Notes under the pieces: model-generated
What the model saw: only the letters and a program-made list of their open reading frames with translations
What the model was told of the DNA's origin: nothing
Databases searched by the model: none
Part shown: one piece after another, positions 43,518-54,955 of the stretch
Layout: every line of letters begins with the position of its first letter
How positions within the stretch are numbered: the stretch's first letter is position 1
Program-made: the position numbers and the translations under genes
Origin: Astragalus membranaceus
Lineage: Eukaryota; Streptophyta; Magnoliopsida; Fabales; Fabaceae
Length of the DNA stretch: 64,000 nt
Assembly: GCA_039519185.1 (NCBI GenBank)
Contig: CM076854.1
Span: 69,621,948-69,685,947, forward strand
Direction: 5' to 3'

Positions 43518-44434
43518 AGTAGCATTCTCAGACGGGAATCTTAGACCGAATAAATTCCTTCTGAAACCACATGATGATTTGGAAACAATTTAGACAGATT
43601 TGAGATGAAATACATTACATGTTTTGTTTATTATTCTCTTTTGAGAACTATCCTAAATCCGACTGTAAGTATTGAGATGGATATGAGAAATAATGCATTA
43701 TATAGTCTACTTTTATTCTTTTCTTATATCCATCCCATGTGTTTGCAAAATATTGCAACTGATTTGAGATGAAATATATTATATATGTTGTTTGATTGTT
43801 ATTTTGTTTTGAGGTCTGTTCCAAATTTGTATGAAAGTTTGAGATAAATTGGGATGGAACAGAAACATTTCTCTTTTCAGTGTGCGTCATCCCAAATCTG
43901 TGCGAACTATTGAGACAAAAAATATTTCGTCATCTATTTATATTCTCTTGTGAGAATTGTTCCAAATACGTGTGAAATTGAGATCAGTTTGAGACGACGT
44001 ATATTATGGTGTTTGATTTTTATTCTCTTTTAAATTTCATCTCAATCTTGTATTTATGAAAGTAATTAAGAAGGTTTTTCAATTGGGCGGGAAAAAAGTA
44101 TGACAAAATTGAGGTTACTTTGGTTATTAAAATATAATTGATAATTGGTCAAAAAAAATATATAATTGATAATTAATCATTAATACACAGGTAATTGATG
44201 TTTGTTATTATTGTTGGTATAATAGTTGTGCCAAAAACTCTGTTGGGAGGGGAGAACCACACGAACCGGCAAAATAGGGTATATATGTGGCCAATCAAGT
44301 TCTTCGGTGTAAATTCTTCACCGACAAAATCAGTGCGCACCAATCACAGGGTAACCAAAAAGAATTGTTGGTATAATAGTTTCATTAAAATGGATTGTAT
44401 TGGGCATAATTTTAACTAACACATTCGATGTTTG
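43518..44434. other. AT-rich non-coding DNA after the GH1 fragment
   Basis: Probable GH1 3' flank with several loose repeats of a 'tttgagatgaaatacatta' type (~43600, ~43760, ~43990). No coding region seen. Confidence 0.5.
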
Positions 44435-44853
44435 AAAGCAAAACAAAAAAATACATGGTTATATTAACTAGGAACCACAAATAATAATATTGGAAAGGTG
44501 TCTCCACAAGGAGCAAAATCCCGATACTAAACATGAAGAAAACCTGAGTGGTATTAGCTGTTATTGAATATTGACAAGTGACTCGTACTAATTAATTTGT
44601 CATGTACTCAAGATTAGCTTAATCCAAATATAATATCAAGGAGTTGGTTCAAGATGTCTTAGATTTCAGGAAGTTAAACAACATAAACATAGAATCATTC
44701 ACAAAAAAAGGTAGGATGTTTGTTTACTAATTTGTTGTGTAATTATAACATTCGTCTTTGGGCGCAAATAGAAAAACACCAAAATGCAAAAAATTGACAG
44801 CAGAGGATAACAAAGGATACAACACCAATTAGAAATAGAATCATTATTCTGTT
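44435..44853. repeat. 420-bp direct repeat inside the CACTA, copy 2
   Basis: Copy of 40937-41356. It joins unrelated sequence after ATTCTGTT. Confidence 0.93.
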
Positions 44854-44859
44854 ACCTTA

Positions 44860-45083
44860 ACCATCTCCAAAACTTTTCTGATAGCTCCAGATTCCAAAGA
44901 CATTGGAAGAAGACTGTTTAATGCATGAACATAAGCTATTTGCACAGAATATTCCAAATCCTCCATATCAGTATATATATTGACTCTCTGGTCTCCACTC
45001 AATGAGAGCAAAGTCATTGGATTAAACATAATACAACAACAGCAATGACCAAAGCTTTTCACACTAGGTGAGGTCTGCTGCAT
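44860..45083 (-). pseudogene. Unidentified captured exon(s)
   Basis: The minus strand gives an open stretch containing DMEDLEYSVQIAYVHALNSL and ending VLEMVK followed by GTAACA, a plausible splice donor. The family was not recognised. A 32-bp piece of it (44888-44919) recurs exactly at 45619-45650. Confidence 0.4.
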
Positions 45084-46334
45084 GGATCAAATGATACCAA
45101 AATGTTCTATCATGAACCATATCTACACATAGACCATTCAAAATATAGGCCAAACACATATGGTTTTATTTGATCTCCCTCTACCTCTATTATTTGACTA
45201 TCCTTCATCTAGTAAAAAAATAAATACTATCAGCTATTTCAGCTCTATTGACCAAAATTAATTATAAAAACAATTGACAAAATAATTTAATAAAATTTGT
45301 GCTCTCTTCTTTTGACCCATTACAACCCAAACTTTATCAGCCTTCTTGACAGGTGAAGATATAAAAAAAAATCCTAAGAAGCCATAACATTCAAAAGAAC
45401 AAAGAATGAAAATGGATCAACATACCACTGACTATGTGGATTACTTTTCTGAGCTAGAGACACGAGAAGTACGGACGCCTCAACCACATGGTGCCATATC
45501 TCATCATCAGAAGCAATATTCTTGCAGCAGGCATCAAAAATCACATCCTCAAACCCACCAAGCTAAGCAGCATCCACATTTTGTCCAAGATATGTACAAA
45601 TAATAACATTAATCACCACAGATTCCAAAGACATTGGAAGAAGACTGTTTCACATGCAAAATCTACTTACAAGAAGGGAAAGAATTGATACCTCTTCTCT
45701 AGATGTGCACACGAACAACGATATGGAGAGACTTTGCAAGCGGCAGCGACGACGAGAGTAAAGGGTGACTTTGAAAGCGGCAGTGGCGGCAAATCCGACG
45801 GCGAACAACGACCTCAAGGGAATCACAAGCGGTGACGAACACTGGAGGAGCGATTGGGAGAGAGAACGACGAATTGGAGAGAGAACGACGAATGCGTACA
45901 TGAGCGATTTGCAAAGCTTGTGATTTTAGGAACCATTAGAGATTTCAAGAGAGACATAGATTCTGATGCGATTTGCGATAGCGATCTGCAACTTGCGATT
46001 CCAAAAAACGATTAGCGAATCTTGAGATTTCAGCAACGATCTCGAAAAAGGATTTCAGAAAAGGTTTTGCGAAAAAGATTTCAAGAACGAATTCGAAAGG
46101 GATTTCGGGAACAATTTCAGAAAAAGGATTTTAGAAAAGTTCATGCGCAGGAAAGTTCATGCTCTTACTTTCTCTAATTAGGCATTTGAGGGTGAGAGAC
46201 GTAAGTGAAGTGCAAGGATTAGGTTTACGCGTTACTGTATAGTGTTAGGCGTTTTAGATTTTTTTATTTTAAATAATAATAGTAATAATAATTATTATTA
46301 TTATTATTATTATTATTATAAAAATAAAATTTTT
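45084..46334. other. CACTA internal right part, no gene identified
   Basis: Short frames and a GC-richer, CGACGA-rich stretch (~45710-45910), possibly a captured UTR, then serial 'gatttcag/gaaaaagg' motifs and an (ATT)n run (~46279-46320). Nothing assignable. Confidence 0.45.
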
Positions 46335-46495
46335 AAGATAAATAGTTAGTGACCGATTTTTTTGTCGCCGACTTTTCGGTCACTAAATCCGTCGCTAAAC
46401 TATAGTATAGCGACCAACTTAAAGGGGTTAATATTTTCAAAGAACTCGGTCTATAAATCGGTCTCTATAGTGACCGATTTTAATCGGTCGCTAAA
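46335..46495. repeat. CACTA subterminal repeats, right
   Basis: TAGTGACCGATTTT and GTCGCTAAA motifs matching those at the left end. Confidence 0.85.
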
Positions 46496-46514
46496 TAAGA
46501 AATTTCTAGTAGTG

Positions 46515-47138
46515 CAACCAAGCACAAGCATTCTATATTGCTTTTGAGACCATGCTTAATTCCTTGGTTTCTTCTTGGTCATCTTGGGGCACTCTGACTT
46601 GTAGTGACTTGGCTTCTTACACTCAAAGCAGGTGACTCGAGATTTGTCTTTAGAGTCTGACTTCTCCTTGGTTTCCTTCTTCTGGAAGTGTCTCCTTGTT
46701 TACCTTGCCTCATTTTCAGCTGCTTGAGTAGCTTTGTGTAGAAGGATATTTTCCTGTGTTTACCACAAGGTTTGTGAGGAAAACTCAAAAAAAATCATCA
46801 TACACCACGAGCTATAAACCCCACGACCAAGAATGGGAAGGAGAACGAAAAAGAAAAAGAAAAGCTCACCAATCCATGTACAACACCACAAGCTCCACCA
46901 GGTCACCACAATCGGTTTCTCTCTTGAGAGTTCTTACAAATTCTCACCCAAAATCTCCTAACAATCAAGTTTCTCTAAATTCTCCAAAGCACCAATACTT
47001 GTTCTTGTTCCAAGTTCTCACTAGCAAGTAGCAACCAAATGCAATGCAAATGGAAACAAAAGGATATAAGGAGATGATGACGATATACGGTCAAGACACT
47101 TTAAATAGAAGGGGAGAAGATATTTTCCTTTCTTGTGG
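46515..47138. repeat. Tandem duplication, unit 2, right part
   Basis: Resumes unit 2 after the CACTA with CAACCAAGCACAAGC and matches 38545-39006 to ...CTTTCTTGTGG. Confidence 0.88.
46560..46700 (-). pseudogene. Copia gag zinc-knuckle fragment
   Basis: The minus strand encodes VTCFECKKPSHYKSECPKM, a CX2CX4HX4C knuckle, followed by TKKK. It would read naturally into the KKKGLMATW segment at 37130, so the tandem duplication and CACTA-like material may have split one Copia gag. Confidence 0.7.
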
Positions 47139-49473
47139 GAATATCTAAAGTGTTTCATATTATTATTATAATAATAATATTGATCTTCTCTATAATTAAT
47201 TAATACTTATAAAATTAGGAAACAACTTAACTTAGTGTTTTCTCATTAGGGGACTTAGTTACTTTTGATCTATCCACTCACCACTTGGCAAGACTCCATT
47301 GGTCCAACACATAATAAAGCTTGCCTTGCAAGTTCCTATTACAAATATCTTGGATAGTATTGTTATCGATTGATCGCGTCTCTTGACAGATTTTATCCCG
47401 TTAACCCATATAACAATAGAAAATATATTATTATATTATTCTTTCACTTAATGTAGAATTTGGTGCTTGTCGTTTTCAATGCGTTTCGTCACTTTCTATG
47501 GTAGAAAATATTCTAAATGTTTTTTTTCTCAGTTAAAAATTTCAAAATAAATTTTACAATATTTGAAAACTTCAATATCTCAAGTTTCTTCAAGATCAGG
47601 TCAAGTTGGGGGTTCTTAAGCAAGTAGAATGTGTTGCTTCTGAGTTAGAAACTTCCTAATAGTCAGAAGGATTGTATTAGGTGTGAGAACAGTAGGTAGA
47701 GTTGGGTTAAAAATTTACAATGAGAAGTTTAAGCCTAGGTTGGTTGTGAAGTTGTAACTATTTGGAAATTATTACTCACGGGGTGTGAGGAGCGAATGTA
47801 GCCCAGGGTTTTGGGTGAACCACTATACATCATTGTGTTATTTATTGCTTTCCTAAGATGTTTTACACTGCGCTTAAAATTCTATAGTTAGAGAAGGTGT
47901 TTAGAAAATTGAGAAGACATCTTTGCTGGCCCTTCTGTACTACACACAGGTTTTCTAAAGCACTGTTTTACAACCCTTCTCAAATATTTTCAAGGTGGTA
48001 AACTTAAAGCACTATTCTTAAGTACGTTACACTTAAGATAAGATTTTCAAACACTATCTCTTAACTTGCAAAAGCTATTTATAAAATCATCTCATTCTCA
48101 TTACTAATAGTTGTTTTGAGAAGAAACAATGAACTGACTCTTCTCAACTCAGAAACATAGTTGAGAAGACAGTTTTATCTCACCCTTCTCTAATCACTGT
48201 CACAGTTGAGAAGACGCTTTTCAATCACCCTTCTCAACTAAGTACCCACATTCACAATGTCTAACTATACTTGTGGCTAACTTTTAAAATGGTCACAATT
48301 CCAACCCCCCTTCCTTGTGACACTCATTGACTTCATGGGAAACCCAGGACTGGGGTCCGCTTTGGTAATGAAATGTGCAATTTTATACTAGGCTCAAAAC
48401 ATGTCCAGATGAAAGTAAATCTCTCGGGAAGAGAAGTTTTTGCAAACATCTTTAAGACCTTTTGAAATTATAATCTTGCCCAATAGTGAGAATACCTTAG
48501 AAGCCTAATGGTATCTCGTCATTCTATGAATTTACAAGTATTGACAAGGTTGATAGAAGATACTCTCAAGATTGTAACTTTTTAGAAAATAGTGGAAATC
48601 CTTCTAAGGTTGTAAAAGGGACTATACGTGGCTATCAGGTGATAATGAACCGGGATAACTCCTTGTTTCATTTATTTTTAAGTTCATTTATTACTTTGCT
48701 AAAAAAACTGTTTAATAAGAAGATCTTGAAAGTATCATTTATGAAAAGCTTTTATAAAAACATTAAATTAATCCCCCTTTCTCGTACTTTTCTCACGTTC
48801 AACTATTTGTGATTTAATTTGAGTTATAAAGTTCTAAGTATAAATTCGTATTCTAACCGCTTAGGAGACTAAGGTTAGATAAACACCTGAGTGATGCAGT
48901 TACTAGGAGGTTCTACTTAATCGTTGAGAGACTCGGAGTCATTTTTCCACGACGTCACTAGCACAGGTTAGTGGGATAAACCCCAGTCACTCCTATTTCC
49001 ACGGTGTCTTCTGTTCGTTGACCTTAACTGCTCCAACCTTGTAATAGCCTAGAAATTTCACAATTTATATGAGTTATAAATTGCGATTACCGTAGAGATT
49101 TGAGTGATATGTTGAATGATAATCATTCCTGTGTTTTAATATAGTCAATTTCTAGCCACATCGATAACGAGAAATGTGTTCGCAGTATTTGTTTGATAGT
49201 TATAATATTGCTTTCTTTGAAAGTTCACAAATACAGTGCTATTTTGGTAATTCTAAATTTCTTTTAGATGAAGAAATAGTTATTTATTTTTTTTGAGTGT
49301 TTTATGAGAGGATTTTTACTTTGTTGGGTATTTTAAAAATATAAGGATTCAAAATGTGGAAGTAAAAGTATTTTATAAGACTCAAAGATCGGTATTTGTG
49401 AAGTTTTACATGAACACCCCTTGAATTTCTGCGCACAACCCCCCTTCTGCATTTGGGTCAGCTTTGTTTTATT
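47139..49473. other. Non-coding DNA, possible Copia LTR remnant
   Basis: No long frames. Between ~47570 and 48120 the order 'gttgtaactatttggaaatta', 'gggtgtgagg', 'tgtagcccaggg' and 'gtgaaccactatacatc' resembles the R/U5 part of SIRE/Maximus-like Copia LTRs. This is from memory of the family pattern, without partner LTR or primer site. The phrase GGGATAACTCCTTGTTTCAT (48653-48672) recurs at 50590. Confidence 0.35.
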
Positions 49474-49554
49474 TTTCTGGGTTGGCTCGCATAGCCCAAG
49501 CCCACTCCATCAATACAACAATCCACATAGCTACGTATGTCATGTTTAAATGAA
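49474..49554. repeat. Flank module repeated at 55348-55440
   Basis: Pieces ctgggttggctcgcatagcc and cacatagctacgtatgtcat occur here and, in reversed order, right of the second MULE, pointing to an older tandem repeat of the target. Confidence 0.75.
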
Positions 49555-50566
49555 GGGTTTTTTTTTTGTACCCCCACCACCTCCCTATCTACCCCCATCG
49601 ACCTTGCAAAAAGACGTAATTGCCCTTCACAAAAATTAAAAATCCCGAACGTATCCTGATTTCAATTTTTTTTTTTGGAAATCAGATTTAGGTAAATCCG
49701 ATTTGCACTAAAAAATTTAAAAAATTTAAATCGGATTTAGGTAAATCCGATTTCCACTAAAAAATTTAAAAAAATAAAATCGGATTTATTTAAGATGGGG
49801 TAGATCCGCTTTGAAAAATAACAAATCGGATTTACCTTAATTGGGGGTAAATCCGATTTGTTATTTTTAAAAGCGGATCTACCCCCATATAAGGTAAATC
49901 CGCTTTGGTAACCAAAGCGGATTTACCTTATGTGGGGGTAAATCCGCTTTGTTAACCTAATCCGGATTTACCTTTTGGTTCTGTTTAGTGTGTGGTTCGT
50001 TAACACGTGACGATATTGTACGTCGGGAGAATAATTTAGGCTAAAAAATCAGTTTTCGGGCAACCTACTTAAATTGTAATGAAACCACATTCTTTAAATC
50101 CGAAAAATATCCGAATAATTTAGTGGTGTTTTTATAATTTTTGGATTAGTTTTGGCTGTTTAACGGATTTTTAGTAGCATTTTATAACCTTTTTTAAAAA
50201 ATTAAATAAAAAACAATTTTTTTTAATAACAAAATCGAATTTACCTTAGGTGGGATAAATCCGATTTTCTTTTTTTAGGGAAATCGGATTTACCTTAGGT
50301 GGGATAAATCCGATTTTCTCTTTTTTTAGGGAAATCGGATTTATGTGCCCACCAGGTAAATCCGATTTCCAAAATAACAAAGCGGATTTACCTTCAGCTA
50401 AGGTAAATCCGCTTTGTTATTTTTGAAATCGGATTTACCCCCATCTGAGGTAAATCCGACTTTAAAAATAACAAAGCGGATTTTCGGCAGGGGCAGGGGT
50501 ATTTTCGGGTTTTAGCAATTTGATGGGGGTATATGGGAGTTGATGGGGGTACAAAAAAAAAAGCCC
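49555..50566. mobile_element. Non-autonomous MULE-type element, 1.0 kb
   Basis: Ends GGGTTTTTTTTTTGTACCCCC and GGGGGTACAAAAAAAAAAGCCC, 9-bp duplication TTAAATGAA (49546-49554 and 50567-50575). Most of the element is an array of AAATCGGATTTACC / GGTAAATCCGATTT motifs in both orientations plus AAAGCGGATTTACC variants. No gene. Confidence 0.85.
49675..50500. repeat. CGGATTTAC/GTAAATCCG array
   Basis: More than 20 copies of the CGGATTTACC core or its complement at irregular spacing, concentrated at the two ends (49675-49980 and 50225-50490). The same motif is at both ends of the neighbouring element. Confidence 0.9.
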
Positions 50567-51100
50567 TTAAATGAAACAAGGACTATGTGGGATAACTCCT
50601 TGTTTCATTTAAGGGTTTTTTTTTACCCCATCATATCACTATATACCCCCACAAGAAATTTTAAGACGAAAATACTCGTGGTTAAATTGACTTAAATCGG
50701 ATCTACATATAAGGTAGGTAGATCCGATTCACAAAAATAAAAGGCGGATTTACGTATATCCGATTAGAATTAGTGGGGGGAAATCGGATCTACCTTTAGT
50801 GAGGTAGATCTGATTTGTTAAAATATAAAAGCACATATACCTATCAGTGGGGGTATGTCCGCTTTGTTAAAATGCAAATCGGATTTACCTCCCTGATAGG
50901 TAAATCCCTTTGCAATTAACAAAGCGGATATACCTATCAGTGGGGGTATGCCCGCTTTGTTAAAATGCAAATCGGATTTACCTCCCTGATAGGTATATCC
51001 GATTTGTACTAAATTTGACGGGTAGGATTTGACTGCCAATGTTGATCAACGGTGTAGATTGCACCGACAATATCAACGGTTGATAATCATTGACAAATTC

Positions 51101-51108
51101 TATAAATA
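51101..51108 (+). promoter_or_regulatory. Possible TATA box
   Basis: TATAAATA within caaattctataaataccc, ~110 bp after the left subterminal array. Weak evidence: no matching coding frame downstream on +. Confidence 0.3.
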
Positions 51109-51137
51109 CCCATTTCCAACCTCATTATTTTCACTCT

Positions 51138-53850
51138 TGTTGCGCCCGAAAAAGTCCCCGAGGGAGAACCTTCCTCGTTCACAACTTTTCCTAAGACAAT
51201 GAAGCCGCCACCAATATTTATTAAGGAAAATATTAGGAAAACCTTTTTTGGAAAGCGATTGGTCTTGCGAAACTAGAGAATAGGGTTCGGGGGATGGTTA
51301 CGCGCAGGGAAGGTGTTAGCACCCCACACGTCCTCTCTACTGAGAGGGAACCTTTAATTAAATGTGTGGTTTTAGTGTGTTGACTTGAAAATACTTAATT
51401 TTGCCTCTCTACTTCTTATTGAAAAATTCTTAATCAAAATCTTTATTTATGAAAAAGAAAAGGGGGAAGAATGGTTTTTAGAAAAAAAACGTTTGACGGG
51501 ACAAGACCCGCTCCTACGTATCTCCCGGTGCGATGGAGAACTCAAAGCTACGTAGTTCTTCTTTTTCTTGAAAAAAGGTTTTTGTCTTTTATCTTTTTAG
51601 TGAGTTTTCGAAATAGGACGAGCATTTAGTGAATGATTAAACTAACCAAGGTTATGGGTAATCACTGCTAAGTACTCTTGAAAATGAAAGTCACTACCAC
51701 CAGCCAGACGAACAAAGGTTCTGATTGACTATTAGTAGCAACCCGTTTTTTATTTGCCTTTTTGAAAGTGGTTTTCGAAAGAGATTGATTGGCACGAATG
51801 ATCAAACTAACAAAGGTTATGAGTGATCATCGCTTGTTGTTCTTTGGGGAAAAAGACATCGCCACCAATGGCTAGACGAACAAAGGTTCTGATTAACCAC
51901 TAGCGACGATGGGTTGAAAATGATTTTAGAAAGGAAAAGGTTTTTGTTCTTTATCTTGTTGAATTGTGAAAGTTGAGCTTTCATGATGATCAATTGAGCA
52001 AAGGCTCCAAGTGACCACCATTAGCACTCCATTGCTAATAATCATGCAAGCAAAGGCTTTGCAGGACTACTAACAAAGTTTTTGGTTTAGTGAAAATCTT
52101 TGGGAAAATTAGGCATTCATGATGATAAATTGAGCAAAGGCTCCAAGTGATTGCCACTAGTACCTCATTGTTAATAATCATGCGAGCAAAGGCTTCACGA
52201 GATTACTAACAAAGTTTGATTTTGAAGAGTTTTCGCAATTGGATTGATTCTCGTTTAGGGAAAAGAAAATCTGTTATTTGGGAAAAAAAAAGGGTTTGTG
52301 AAAAAAAAATAAGTTTATTTAGGGGAAAGAAACAAAATTAAAAAAAAGAGAAACAGGGGGTGCAGTAGTAAAATGGGGTGCAAGTTACAGGAGGGCTGTA
52401 TTATTAAAACTCGGGTGTAAACAGTGAGCCAAGCTTTTTTTTGTAAGCTGGGCTGCGTTTCAAAAAAAAAAGAAATTGTGGGCTTCAGAGAGGAGGCGTG
52501 CGAAGTAAACATACGGGGTGTAAATAACAATCTGAATAATAAAAAAGGTGAAAAGACAAAACTGCCCCTGGGTTCTTAATATAAAAGCAAATCTAAAATT
52601 AGAAACCCTAATTTGTCTCTCCCTTCTCCCCGGCACCTCTTTCCCTAAAAATCGCAAAACCTAAATTTTTCATTCTCCCCCCTTCACGCGGCGCCGACCT
52701 CTCTCCTCCATTCCCTCCGATCTCGCCCTTCCTCCCTTGCGCCGTCGTCCCTCTCCTCCCAACGGCGCCGTCCCCTCTCCTCTCTCAGGACCGTTTCACT
52801 TCTCTCTACTCACCTACCCTGATCTTCTCTCTCTTTCCCTCAATCGCACCTCACCCTCATCTCTCAATCAACGGTGGTCGCGACGTTGGTGGCTGGGTTC
52901 GGTGTGGGCGATTTGATGGTTTACGGCGGCGTGGGGGTGTTTGGTGCGATGGGGTGGTGTTGGGTTCGATGATGGTTGCGACGTTGGTGGCTGGATCCGG
53001 TTGGGAGAGGGATCGGTTCTGGGGCTACGACGGCGGATGGTGACGGATAGAGAGGGGGGGTTACGGTGGTCGTACCTCAGTGGTGGCTATTCGGTGTGGT
53101 TGACAGTGAGGTGGCCGTTCGGTGTACTGTGGACGGTCGTTGGGTGGTGCGAAAAGAGGACGAAACCGTGGTGGATGGGGGAAGGTTGTTGCCGGTGGTG
53201 ACGCGGTTCCGTTGGGGTGGCGGACGGTGGCGTGAAGGATCTGGCAGTGATGGTGGTGGCCATTTGGTGGAGGCTGACCGTGGGGCTACGGTGGTTGAAC
53301 GGTGGAGGTTTGGTGGTACACGGTGGTCTTGATGGCCAACCACCGTACACGGTGGCCGGAGGTAGTTTCTACCCTTCTCTTTTATTTTGGTTGCTGTTTT
53401 TATTATTTTTTGTTTCTGATGCTTTTTTTGTTTTTTTTTAAAAACACATACAAAACATAGATTCACATGTTTACTGTATTTATTTGATTAACACCTATTT
53501 CAAAACCTACTCATAAACATGAATGCACATTTCTGTATAAGCTTAAAAAAGAACGAGAAACAACCTTTTACTCCAGCTTCTGGGAACTCTCCTGCTGTTT
53601 GCCCCGCTACTGCTGCTGAATTCTATACTTCCAGCTTCTGAACTTCTCTTCTTATCTTGCTGTGCTCGCTGCTGCCCTTTCCTTTTCTGGACTGATTGCT
53701 GTGAATTCTTGCTTGTGTGTATATTTAGTGTGTGTATTCAGTGGCTCTGTCTGTGTGCATTTTCTGTTTCTCAGTGACTGATTGCGTATATTTCCTGTGT
53801 GTTTTTTTAACACTGTTTCTGTTTATTGCATTTATAGACAAAAAATGTGG
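51138..53850 (+). other. Unassigned block with a possible Ogre/Tat-like LTR remnant
   Basis: From TGTTGCGCCCG (51138) the phrase 'ggttacgcgcagggaaggtg' and 'ttagcaccccacacgtc' resembles Ogre-type LTRs of legumes. Two pairs of internal direct repeats follow (51615-51745 with 51795-51915; 51980-52080 with 52110-52215). Then comes a 'gaaaccctaatttg' leader and a GC-rich GGTGG-rich stretch (52690-53350). No right end, primer site or target duplication was found, so the assignment is tentative. Confidence 0.4.
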
Positions 53851-53864
53851 TGTAGGTGTGGATG

Positions 53865-54955
53865 CTAATGCAGGGGATCAAAGCTCATAGGAGGCCAAGC
53901 TGTTGGCAGCAGGGGTGGAGCAGTGGAGCAGCAAAGGAGCAGCATGGATGGGGCTGGCCTGTTCTTGCCTAAAGTGTGAAAGACCAACGAACAAGGAGAA
54001 AGGAATTTGGGCTTCATCCTCAAAATACCTCCTGCCACAACAACAACCACAATAGCAAAGGCCCTGACTGCAAGACGCATGTCATTTTCTATGGACCCTC
54101 TACTAACAATCTCCTGCAGCCACTCAAAACGGTAATATGGGCTAGATGAAGCTCGACACTCCAGCCCCGCCTCCTCCATAGTCACACCTAGATAAACATG
54201 TGTTAGGTGGATGGCCTGATCAGTGGTGACAGAAGTAGGTGGAGCTCTGTAGTAGTTCCCCGTAATGGGTAGATGCAGCAAACAGGAGACATCATCCAAA
54301 GTAATCGTCATTTCACCAAATGGTAAGTGAAATGACGATGTCTCTGAGTGGCACCTCTCAAGAAAAGCAGACATCAGCCCATGGTCCACCTTTGTATGTC
54401 TGATCGAGACGAGGGGGGATAATCCGGAACCTATGATAAAGGCCCACAACCGGTGGTTTTGGGAAAACCCAAGCAGTCTCTGAGCCAGCTTGTTCCCATG
54501 GTTGGTAACCTTCAACTTACGCTTATATGTCTGTATTATAAAAAAATAATAATAAGGCTATGTAAATAAATTAAACTAAGAAGGCTACGTAAATAAATTA
54601 AACTTACCGGGTCTCTCAGTATAACGGTACAAACACGAGATGCTAGCCCAGTGAATAGAGGAGGCTGCTCCTCATGCTGCTCCTGATGCCCCTGCTGAGG
54701 CTGATCCTCCTGGTACTGCTGTTGCTGATACTGCTGCTGTTGCTGATAATACTGCTGCTGGTAGTCCTCAGACATAGAATGCTCATCAAAAGGGTGCCCA
54801 TGTTGGCCCTCCTCATAGTGACAGTCTAGGGCCTCCTCCACCTGCTGATACTGCTGCTGTCGGCTACGCCGGGTATACGCATGTCCCGCAATCCTGTGGC
54901 GGGTGCGTGTACTGGGAGCAGATGGCGAGACCTGAGCCGAGGACTCCCCCGATAC
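53865..54955 (-). pseudogene. Plant mobile domain (PMD, MAIN-like) gene, truncated
   Basis: Two exons: 54608-54955, acceptor after AATAG, donor GTAAGTT; and 53865-54530, acceptor AATACAG. They join in phase as ...VILRDP then TYKRKLKV. The first exon is Gln/Tyr-rich (QQQYQQQQYQEDQ) with an Arg-rich start. The second has the PMD core: FSQNHRLWAFI, SAFLERCHSETSSFHLPFGE, MTITLDDVSCLLHLPITG and MRLAVRAF. After RLAVRAF the sequence is unlike the family and ends TGA, so the C-terminal half is missing. No start codon was found in the first exon; another exon upstream is likely. PMD genes occur in host MAIN/MAIL1 silencing factors and in transposons. Confidence 0.85.

Larger units (their letters stand above)
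40159..46514. mobile_element. CACTA element carrying gene fragments
   Basis: 6,356 bp. Ends are CACTACAAAAAA and CTAGTAGTG, flanked by CAA (40156-40158 and 46515-46517), the expected 3-bp duplication. The paralogous unit 1 shows the empty site. Dense subterminal repeats (TTTAGTGACCGATTTGGTGACC-type) lie at 40175-40450 and 46335-46495. No TNP2 or TNPD-like transposase was recognised. Instead it holds part of a GH1 beta-glucosidase with introns, an unassigned exon, a 420-bp direct repeat and a nested MULE. It fits a gene-capturing non-autonomous CACTA. Confidence 0.9.

Noticed and set aside
51138..53850. Complete Ogre-type solo LTR inside the PMD element
   Set aside because: The left end and internal phrases fit, but no right terminus or 5-bp duplication could be found, so only a tentative remnant is reported.
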